Shown one piece after another: positions 1 through 6,758 of a DNA stretch of 64,000 bases. Numbering within the stretch: position 1 is the stretch's first letter; each line of letters opens with the position of its first letter. The DNA is from Fibrobacterota bacterium (GTDB lineage Bacteria > Fibrobacterota > Fibrobacteria > UBA5070), in contig JADKBN010000013.1 in the NCBI GenBank assembly GCA_016715065.1, positions 1-64,000 on the forward strand. The letters are read 5' to 3'. A program made the position numbers and the translations under genes. The notes under the pieces were generated by a model. It ran no database searches. It had not been told where the DNA came from and worked only from the letters and a program-made list of their open reading frames with translations.

Positions 1-1319
1 CGACCTTGGATGCGCCACGGAGGTACCAGGCTTCGCGTTCGTGCCGCGTTCGATCCATCCGCCGGATGCGCCTTCCTTTCGGACCAGATGCCCTTTGTGC
101 AGGCTGCGGTCGTGGCGGATCTCTCGAACTTCGGACCCGACTCGTGGAGGCGATAGACACGCACCTCGCGTGCGTCGTACTGTACAGACACGGTTGTCCG
201 ATCAAGAGATGGCTCACCTCGTAGTGGCAGGAATCCACCTCCACGGTTCCTTGCACACTGACCTTGCGTCGTCCCATCTCGAACAGATGGAACGGGAGGC
301 CGGAAGTGGTTGCAGTGCAGGCGCCTCCTCACTGAAATACCTCCAGGACCTGCCGCTTGTGGCGTCCATGGATGCGCTGGTGCGCGGTGCGGGCCTCCCA
401 GATGGAAGCCGTTCGTTCAGGAATCCAATGAGTCAATTTCCGGCAATCCTTCAGGAAGCCATCCCTCGTGTACCGGCAATCGCGCTCCGCGACCCTTCTG
501 GTTGGGGCAGCCCGGATCGCAAGGCGACAGCAGAATGCCGTAATGGCCAGCCCAGGCTTGGAACAGTGGATGGAGCACGGGATCGTAGCGATGCGCCTGG
601 ATGACGGCGGCTTTGAAGTTGTCGATCTTGAGTCGCTCCGGGACGCCTCCAAACTTCTCGAAACCCCGCATCAGTGCAGCCAGAACTGTGCGCGCCGCCC
701 CCGATCCAGGATCGCTTCCCGGTAGCTCATCGCGCTGTGCGACAGCGTCAGTACCAAAATCAGGTGCGACGCCGCACCCGCCAGCCAGAAGCCTCGCGCA
801 AGACCAAACGAAGGCCCCTCCAGGAAGTCCATTTGGGCCTCTTCGCCGGGAAGTACATCCAGATGCTGGAACCATTTCGGGTGATTGGCCTTGACCTGTG
901 GACAGACGCTTCACCGAAATCCTCTCCGCCCAGGAATCCCGTGCAGATCGGTCAGATCCTGCCAGATCCGACGAGCCCCAGACCACGCTTCAGATAGGCA
1001 CCGATTGCCTCCAAATGAGGTTTCAATAGGGCGCTGCGCGTCGACAAAACCGGGATAGGGTCAGGCGCTACCTCCTCCGTGGTGGCTTGCTCGATACCCC
1101 AGGGATCTCGGACAGGTTCCCCGGCGAGCACTTCAAGGCCAGGTGCTTCCCTTTGAGCGAGATCCCCGGGTGAGCACTTCGGGTGCAGATGCTTCCTTTT
1201 GCCCCCAGGGTGCGACTCAACTCCTGGACCGTTTTGGGCGAGCTGTGCGTCAATCGACAGATCGAACGCTTGGAATGCCCTGCCGCAACAACGTCAGGAT
1301 CGTGGTTTTTCTTGTCCAT
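1..1319 (-). pseudogene. Decayed IS21-family transposase (IstA-like), cut by the window edge
   Basis: The reverse strand carries IstA-type pieces in several frames. Near 1319-1206 is an N-terminal helix-turn-helix-like stretch (ILTLLRQG, then LTHSSPKTVQ). Near 850-720 is the first DDE region with PGEEAQMDF. Near 690-500 is the second region with AALMRGFEKFGGVPE, then KIDNFKAAV and YDPVLHPLF. The integrase core then continues in another frame (CRYTRDGFLKD and HQRIHGR, about 480-370), and FEMGRRKVSV lies near 280-250. Moving between these pieces needs at least three frame changes, near 1305, 705 and 485, so the gene is dead. IS21 IstA normally cuts and strand-transfers DNA together with the AAA+ helper IstB. 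No istB is visible here, because the element runs off the left edge of the window. Confidence 0.75.
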
Positions 1320-1451
1320 CGTGATGAAATTCCCCATGTGTCCCCCGGTAAACTCCGGAGGTAAGCACAGGGGGCATTCAACCGGGAAGACTGCTTCCCT
1401 TTGAACCCTCCGAACTGCTCGTTACCGCTTCCCTTTGACTGCTCGCCAACA
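1145..1451. repeat. IS21-type terminal repeats; right end of the element near 1451
   Basis: The 12-mer gcttccctttga occurs at 1145-1156, 1393-1404 and 1427-1438, the last two 34 bp apart, and a degenerate copy lies near 1189. Each copy is paired with a gagcac or gagcag-like block. IS21 elements carry multiple terminal repeats and end in TGT...ACA. The sequence gccaaca ending at 1451 fits such an end. The extra copies at 1145 and 1189 lie inside the istA remnant, which suggests a nested or rearranged end. Confidence 0.5.
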
Positions 1452-1574
1452 TAGGTGGGGTGTTTTCCGGATGGATCCGGAGACGCCCCACCGGGGCGTC
1501 TGTACGAAGAACAAAGCGAGGGCTGGGCTTGCTTGGCAAGGCAGAGGGAGGTGGGGGAAGGTATCTTGGTTGGC

Positions 1575-1844
1575 ATGAACGATGGTCTGGATGTTAAATC
1601 GAATTCACCTCTGGGCGAGGATGCCTTGGACGCTCTGGAGTCATGCATTCCCGAGCTTGCGGTGGATGCGCTTCGCCACGCCTATCTGAAAGCATTGACC
1701 ACAAGTGGGTCGGTGGTGGAAGCGATCGACGGGAAGCTTGTTCGAACCTATGCCAATGGTGCCCGAGAGACGCTGAAGGAGTTGTCGGAGCGACCAACTC
1801 CTTCGCGGATCGGGGCTCGGATGGTGCGGAAGCAAACGGTTTGA
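1575..1844 (+). CDS. Small protein, probable antitoxin of the following zeta-like toxin
   Basis: This is an 89-residue acidic, helix-rich protein starting at ATG 1575, with no motif I recognise with certainty. Its stop overlaps the TTG start of the zeta-type kinase (the shared TTGA at 1841-1844), so the two are almost certainly translated together. Small helical proteins placed directly before a zeta-type P-loop kinase are usually its antitoxin (epsilon/PezA role), so this one probably binds and blocks the kinase. The segment around residues 45-70 (SGSVVEAIDGKLVRTYANG) resembles the short conserved region seen in unannotated proteins beside zeta-like kinases. The function is inferred from position. 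It has no DNA-binding domain, so it is unlikely to be a PezA-type repressor. Confidence 0.6.
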   Translation: MNDGLDVKSNSPLGEDALDALESCIPELAVDALRHAYLKALTTSGSVVEAIDGKLVRTYANGARETLKELSERPTPSRIGARMVRKQTV

Positions 1845-2587
1845 ACGCCTTTGCCCCGCGATTACGGATCTTCGCCGGCCCCAATGGTTCCGGGAAGAGC
1901 ACGATCAAGGACATGCTTCTTCCGCAATGGTTGGGGACGTATGTGAATGCCGACGAAATCGAAACTCTGCTCAAGCTCCATGGCAAGATCGATTTGGGCA
2001 GATACGGAATTGCCGCCACCCAGGCCGATATTTCCGCCTTCCTAGCGGGTTCCGGTCTCGCTACGCGACCGGAATTCCAGGGCTTGGTCGGGACATGGAA
2101 CCTGGCCGGGGATCTCCTGCGAATCGATGCCTCCGAGATTTCTTCGTACCACGCATCCATCCTGGCCGACTTCATTCGACATCGACTGGTCGAATCGCGG
2201 AATTCCTTCACCTTCGAGACCGTGATGTCATCTCCCGCCAAGGTTGACTTCCTCCGGAAGGCAAAGGCGGCGGGATACAGGGTCTATCTGTATTTCATCG
2301 CGACCGAGAATCCCGAGATCAATGTGGCGAGGGTTCGTCATCGGGTCGTTTTGGGAGGGCACGGAGTGCCTGAACGGAAGATCGTCGAACGCTACTTCCG
2401 TTGCCTCGATCTCCTGGACGCGGCCATCCAAGTTTCGGATCGAGCGTACCTCTTCGATTCCTCCGAAAACGGTCGGCACAACTGGATCGCCGAGATCACT
2501 TCCGGGTCGGATCTGGAAATCAAGACGGATTCCGTCCCGGCGTGGTTTCGGAAAACGGTGCTATCGAAATACGACGCCGTCGGTTGA
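1841..2587 (+). CDS. Zeta toxin-family P-loop kinase
   Basis: The protein has about 248 residues if the TTG at 1841 is used. That start overlaps the antitoxin stop and places the P-loop where zeta toxins have it. A Walker A motif (FAGPNGSGKST) lies near residues 10-20, followed by VNADEI near 36-41, matching the zeta pattern in which this Asp region helps bind the UDP-sugar substrate. The stretch SFTFETVMSS near residue 124 fits the usual FxxETxxS motif of the family. Known zeta/PezT toxins phosphorylate UDP-N-acetylglucosamine and block cell-wall synthesis. Shorter stand-alone members are often poorly characterised, so the exact substrate here is unknown. A longer reading from 1643 only adds sequence that overlaps the antitoxin in another frame. 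Confidence 0.8.
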   Translation: MNAFAPRLRIFAGPNGSGKSTIKDMLLPQWLGTYVNADEIETLLKLHGKIDLGRYGIAATQADISAFLAGSGLATRPEFQGLVGTWNLAGDLLRIDASEISSYHASILADFIRHRLVESRNSFTFETVMSSPAKVDFLRKAKAAGYRVYLYFIATENPEINVARVRHRVVLGGHGVPERKIVERYFRCLDLLDAAIQVSDRAYLFDSSENGRHNWIAEITSGSDLEIKTDSVPAWFRKTVLSKYDAVG

Positions 2588-2696
2588 ATATCTTCGGGCC
2601 GCATTTCCCGAAGAGATGAAGCAGAGGGGTGTCCCGGTTGGCGCAACCCGCGATTTTCCACTGGGCGAACTGTAAACCAAGATGTAAACTAAGAGC

Positions 2697-3485
2697 ATGC
2701 CACGCACACTTCCACGCGTCAAGCTGGACCATTCCCCTTTGGTCCTGGTCCTCGTGCAGGCGCGGTTCTCGCCGCGAATGGACCTGGAGGAGAAGCTGCC
2801 CGCCTTTCGCAAGGCTTGCGAAGAGCTGGGCTATCCGGTCTTCCGGGAGAGCAAGGTCCGGTCTGTGAATCTGGGTCCGACTGGTCCTGCGGAAACCAGA
2901 GACGCCATCCGCTGGGATTTCCTGGACAAGAGCCAGCGCTGGAACATCCTGCTCAGCCGCGAGTTCCTGATGCTCCAGACCACCGACTACGATATCTTCG
3001 AAGGCTTCCTGGAGCGCTGGAAGTCTATGCTCGAAGCTGCGCGCGTCCTGGAGATTCCGGTGGTCGAACGGTTGGGGCTCCGTTACGTGGACCTCGTGCA
3101 GCCCGCCGCGAATGAATCGCTGTCGGATTATCTGAAGTCCGCCTTGGCAGGGTATGAACCCGATCCCGGCTCCACACTCGAGCGTCGCCACCACATGGCG
3201 GCCTCGGTGTTCGCCACACCCCAAGGACAGATGTTGGTCCGCGTCTCTCCCGCTATCACCTCGACGCCTCCCGATCTGGACAACCTGTTGCTGAAGGGAG
3301 TCGCACAGCCGGGACGGGGTGCGGTGTTCCTCGATTTCGACCACTCGTCGACGGAAATTGTCGACTTCGAGCCGGACGGCATCGAAGCCGCCACCGACGC
3401 TCTCCACGACGCGCTGGATGTCTTGTTCCGCGAGGTGGTCACTTCCAAAGCCAAGTCCGTCTGGGGCCTGCGGAGCCAGCCATGA
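2697..3485 (+). CDS. TIGR04255 family protein (first gene of a three-gene module)
   Basis: This protein has 262 residues from ATG 2697. It begins PRVKLDHSPLVLVLVQARFSP, then has LLSREFLMLQTTDY near residues 93-106 and ERLGLRYVDLV near 121-132. This order (N-terminal strand PLxxVxxQxRF, then FxxLxTxxY, then RxGLRYxN) is what I recall of the sporadically distributed TIGR04255 family, whose biochemical role is not established. The stop overlaps the start of the next gene (ATGA at 3482-3485), and that gene overlaps a third, so the three form a tight operon. It sits between a zeta toxin pair and an McrBC-type restriction pair, so a role in defence or conflict is plausible but unproven. Confidence 0.7.
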   Translation: MPRTLPRVKLDHSPLVLVLVQARFSPRMDLEEKLPAFRKACEELGYPVFRESKVRSVNLGPTGPAETRDAIRWDFLDKSQRWNILLSREFLMLQTTDYDIFEGFLERWKSMLEAARVLEIPVVERLGLRYVDLVQPAANESLSDYLKSALAGYEPDPGSTLERRHHMAASVFATPQGQMLVRVSPAITSTPPDLDNLLLKGVAQPGRGAVFLDFDHSSTEIVDFEPDGIEAATDALHDALDVLFREVVTSKAKSVWGLRSQP

Positions 3486-4081
3486 ACACGGTCGATCTTT
3501 TCGCCGCGACCGGAACCACTTCCACCGCCGAGTCGGCAGGTCTGCCGCTTTGGCCCCACCTGAACGTCACGGGGACAGTGATCCAAGTTCCGCAGGCGGA
3601 ATGCGACCTCGCCGGCATGGACGCGAGTCCTGTTCCCGAGGCGGTGCATCTCGCGAAGCGGATCCAGGATGGACTTGGCATCACCATCGGTCAGCTCGCC
3701 ATGGCCCTGGGTTGCAGCCGACAGGCGGTCCACGGATGGAAGCGGGGCAGGCGGATCGACGCCGGGAACCTCGCGAACTTGCGAACACTCGCCGAATGGG
3801 CCGACGAATGGACGATGCACCACCCCGATCGGGAAATCGAGCCCGATCTCCTGGGTCCGGCATTTCTGGAGAAATTGGCGCGCGCGGGGATTTCCAGCCC
3901 AAAGGGGCGTGCGATGTGGGAGAAGCGCATCCTGGGTCCCGATCCGACTTCGGGGTGGGAACCGTTGACATCGGCTGACAATCTTGCGCGCCTGATCGGC
4001 GCGAAGCCCCTCTCGGATGCGGAGCGAGCACATTGGCGCGCCCACAACCTCGGCTCCTTGAAGATCGATGCCCGCCTCTGA
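3482..4081 (+). CDS. Helix-turn-helix protein (second gene of the module)
   Basis: This protein has 199 residues. A helix-turn-helix of XRE/Cro type is visible near residues 55-85 (AVHLAKRIQDGLGITIGQLA, then LGCSRQAVHGWKRGRRI). The N-terminal 50 residues look disordered. The C-terminal 100 residues include PDLLGPAFLEKLARAGIS and repeated short helices, and I do not recognise them. The length is well above a plain XRE regulator, so it may act as an adaptor that recognises DNA or a partner protein as well as regulating the operon. Start and stop both overlap the neighbouring genes (ATGA at the start, 14 bp at the end), which supports one functional unit. Confidence 0.65.
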   Translation: MNTVDLFAATGTTSTAESAGLPLWPHLNVTGTVIQVPQAECDLAGMDASPVPEAVHLAKRIQDGLGITIGQLAMALGCSRQAVHGWKRGRRIDAGNLANLRTLAEWADEWTMHHPDREIEPDLLGPAFLEKLARAGISSPKGRAMWEKRILGPDPTSGWEPLTSADNLARLIGAKPLSDAERAHWRAHNLGSLKIDARL

Positions 4082-4832
4082 AGAGTCTGTTGCGATTTCC
4101 AAGGCCTGGATGCAGGGCTCTTTCCTGCCTCCGGAGCTTCTGACGCAACTCGACCCCGGGTTGCCTTCCGGGTGCATCGGTGTGGTGGTCTCCCACTCCT
4201 GCGACCTGGCGAACGAGTCCATGGACAAGGAGCCCTGGTTCGAGTGGATTCCGGCGGCGGCCATCGACAAGGCTGACAAAAACCGGATGCGGTCCCGGAG
4301 TCCTCGCGAGCTCCACCTTGCCGGTGCTGGACCGGATGGAAGCCACCTCGGCCTCCTGGCCAAGGACCGCCACATCCATCCTCGCGCCTCGCTGCAAGGC
4401 AAGGAGCCTGTAGGTGGTCTGGACGAACCATCGACGGGTATCCTCGCCACTTGGATGTCGCGTCGGTACGCACGCACCGCACTGCCAGACGCGTTCAACG
4501 ATCGGAGATCCCGTATCGCTTCGCAGGTGCGCAAGCTTCTGGATCGGGGAAGCCAGGAGCAATTGACGGGATTGTGGGTGATGCTCCACACGCAGGAAGA
4601 GCTCGAGGAGGAGGCCTACCGGATCGTGTTGCGGGGGACCACAGCGAAAGGTGCGACCCCGGCGCAGAAAGCCTCCGCGAGAGCCCTATTCGACGAGATT
4701 GTCGGTTTGCTGGGGGCCTGTCCCGGCATCAAGGTGAGGCACGACGAACTTCGCAGCGAGGAGCAGTTCCCCCTCAGCGATCTGGACGTGTTCCTGCGGA
4801 TGGATGATTGGGATGATCTGAGTCGGGGGTGA
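4068..4832 (+). CDS. Unknown protein with SHSCDLAN motif (third gene of the module)
   Basis: This protein has 254 residues from ATG 4068 and overlaps the preceding gene by 14 bp. I do not recognise the family. Near residues 36-50 it has GCIGVVVSHSCDLANES, and near residues 93-110 AKDRHIHPRASLQ. The Ser-His-Ser-Cys-Asp run is striking because Cys, His and Asp could form a catalytic or metal-binding cluster. In other genomes I recall proteins with a similar SCDLAN segment in accessory islands, with no assigned function. No signal peptide or membrane segment is seen, so it is cytosolic. The C-terminus is acidic (LDVFLRMDDWDDL). It probably acts with the TIGR04255 and HTH proteins encoded just before it. 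Confidence 0.6.
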   Translation: MPASEESVAISKAWMQGSFLPPELLTQLDPGLPSGCIGVVVSHSCDLANESMDKEPWFEWIPAAAIDKADKNRMRSRSPRELHLAGAGPDGSHLGLLAKDRHIHPRASLQGKEPVGGLDEPSTGILATWMSRRYARTALPDAFNDRRSRIASQVRKLLDRGSQEQLTGLWVMLHTQEELEEEAYRIVLRGTTAKGATPAQKASARALFDEIVGLLGACPGIKVRHDELRSEEQFPLSDLDVFLRMDDWDDLSRG

Positions 4833-4952
4833 GGGGCGCCCCGGCCCGCGATGCGCGGCCCGTCGGGCCCTATGCCTTCGGCACGCGGCCTCCTCGGCCG
4901 AAGGCCTGCAAGGTTAGTGCAGAGTAACGGACGAGATGGCGGCCGGAGGGTG
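4833..4952. other. GC-rich hairpin-prone spacer before the McrBC-type locus
   Basis: Short palindromic blocks (ggggcgcccc near 4830, and ccttcggc paired with gccgaagg between 4870 and 4910) separate the three-gene module from the next operon. They could act as a terminator for the module. No T-run follows, so the call is weak. Confidence 0.3.
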
Positions 4953-5165
4953 ATGGAGACTAGAAGGGTCCCGCCTTTTCTTTTCCTAGAATTGAAGGAC
5001 AGCATCAGCCAGACCAGTGAAATCACAAGCGCGAACCTTACTGGCTACGAGATGGAAAAGAGTATTGAAGCAAGAGTCTTGATCACTGGAGGGAGCGTCC
5101 CGGTGGCTTTATTTGGCCTTTTCAAAGGCCTTGTCGACACGCACGTTATCGAAAGATTGCCGTAA
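4953..5165 (+). CDS. Small 70-residue protein directly upstream of mcrB-like gene
   Basis: ATG 4953 is preceded by a strong ribosome site (ggagggtg). The frame ends with TAA immediately before, and in the same frame as, ATG 5166 of the McrB-like gene. The product (VPPFLFLELKDSISQTSEI, then ITGGSVPVALFGLFKGLVD) has no family I recognise. The glycine/valine-rich C-terminal half could be a short membrane-associated helix. It could be a real small subunit translated with McrB, or the displaced N-terminus of a longer McrB interrupted by a nonsense codon. The McrB-like protein looks complete without it, so the first option is slightly favoured. Confidence 0.4.
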   Translation: METRRVPPFLFLELKDSISQTSEITSANLTGYEMEKSIEARVLITGGSVPVALFGLFKGLVDTHVIERLP

Positions 5166-6737
5166 ATGTTGGATTCCTCCTCGACGAGAGCCGAATTCAT
5201 TCAGCACCTCCAATCAACCAGCCCAGAAGGAAGCGGCAAAGCAACATCCTACGCTCGTGCCCTGGATATTCTGGATGAGCTGATCAAGGAGGGAAAGGTT
5301 CAAGTTCCTTTCTCGGTCTGGTTGCTCCGTGATCCGTCCATGCTAGAGAACATGGATGCATATGTCATTCAGCAACAGAACGACCCGAACGGGATTTTCA
5401 AGGATAAACCGGAGAGCTATTGGAAGAAGGGATTTGTTTCAGCAGCACTTCGCCAGTTCAAACTCTTCGTAGAAGTTCAATTCGCGAAGAGGACGAGAGC
5501 AAATATGGACAGTCCCCACCAAAAGACGAGTATTCTCTCCAAGCCATTCCTCATCCTCGCGGGGATCTCGGGGACAGGCAAGACTCGTTGGGTTCGCAAG
5601 ATCGCCGAGGCCACCCGGGATCGACGCTCCGACAGGGAAGGGAAGCCGAGCCAGGACAATCTTTGTCTGATTCCCGTTCGGCCCGACTGGCACGAACCGT
5701 CGGATCTTCTTGGCTTCACAAGCCGGATTTCGGGGAAACCAGAATTCGTGCAAACTCCGTTTCTGTCCTTTTTGATGGCCGCCTGGAAGAATGCCTGGAA
5801 GGTCCAGCCGAAACTGGAAACCTTGATGGCATCTGTGTCGAGCATGACTCCACACTGGGTCTGCCTCGACGAGATGAATCTTGCGCCGGTCGAGCAGTAC
5901 TTCGCCGACTACCTAAGTGTGGTGGAATCGCGATCGTGGGATGGAGGCATCTACGCGTGTGATCCCTTGTTCTCCTTCGAAGGTCGGAGCGATGAGGAGT
6001 TGACCTCTATCAAGAACGCGCTCCTTGGTTTGGATTCCAACGAGTCGGCACTGCTTCTCTGGGACGCGTTTTGCGATGCTGCCAAACCCGGTATCCCACT
6101 CCCTCCGAACCTGATCGTGGTCGGGACGGTGAACATGGATGAGACTACCCATGCCTTTTCCCGCAAGGTGCTGGATCGCGCGTTTACGGTGGAGTTCGAT
6201 GCCTTCTCGGCTGAGCAATACAGGAGTGGAGCAGACGTCGATCCGGTGCTGGGAGTCGATCTCACTGAGGGTGTGGAAATGCCTGCTTCAGTGGTTCTTT
6301 CCACTTGGACCTCAGGAACTGGCGTGACAGGAATCGTCGCGGAGAAAGTTGATGCGATGATCGACTCCTGGAACACGCTCATGGACGAGACTCCGTTCCG
6401 TGTCGCCTATCGCACCCTCAACGAAGCGTTGCTGTTCGCGGCTTCAAAGGGCGAGGAGAGGATCGCCGAAGCCATGGACGGCATCCTGATGATGAAGCTC
6501 CTTCCCCGACTGGAAGGCGACACCGACAAGCTCGGTTACGATGGAAACGAGACACTGATTGCCGATGCGGAACTCGACAAGGTCCCGAACGCTAAAGATT
6601 CGTTGGTCCACGCAGCCTGGCAGGTGGCGAAGGTCGCGATTGGAAGTGAGGCGTGGATGGCAAGCAAGTCCAGGCGAAAACTTCTCTACATGGCAAAGCG
6701 CCTATCCCGCACCGGGTACACCTCGTTCTGGCCGTGA
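5166..6737 (+). CDS. McrB-like AAA+ GTPase/ATPase, motor subunit of a type IV restriction system
   Basis: This protein has 523 residues. An N-terminal recognition or adaptor region (1-120) is followed by an AAA+ module: Walker A LAGISGTGKT near 129-138, Walker B WVCLDEMNLAPVEQYF near 231-246, and a sensor region VVGTVNMDETTHAFSRKVLD near 318-337. The NxDE(T/S) arrangement is typical of McrB, in which the ring powers cleavage by the McrC nuclease after recognising modified DNA. No known methylcytosine-binding domain is evident at the N-terminus, so the trigger (modified base, phage structure or other) is open. The gene is followed after 21 bp by the DUF2357/nuclease gene, as expected for an McrBC-type operon. 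Confidence 0.85.
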   Translation: MLDSSSTRAEFIQHLQSTSPEGSGKATSYARALDILDELIKEGKVQVPFSVWLLRDPSMLENMDAYVIQQQNDPNGIFKDKPESYWKKGFVSAALRQFKLFVEVQFAKRTRANMDSPHQKTSILSKPFLILAGISGTGKTRWVRKIAEATRDRRSDREGKPSQDNLCLIPVRPDWHEPSDLLGFTSRISGKPEFVQTPFLSFLMAAWKNAWKVQPKLETLMASVSSMTPHWVCLDEMNLAPVEQYFADYLSVVESRSWDGGIYACDPLFSFEGRSDEELTSIKNALLGLDSNESALLLWDAFCDAAKPGIPLPPNLIVVGTVNMDETTHAFSRKVLDRAFTVEFDAFSAEQYRSGADVDPVLGVDLTEGVEMPASVVLSTWTSGTGVTGIVAEKVDAMIDSWNTLMDETPFRVAYRTLNEALLFAASKGEERIAEAMDGILMMKLLPRLEGDTDKLGYDGNETLIADAELDKVPNAKDSLVHAAWQVAKVAIGSEAWMASKSRRKLLYMAKRLSRTGYTSFWP

Positions 6738-6758
6738 GCGCCGTGGTGAATCCCTGAT

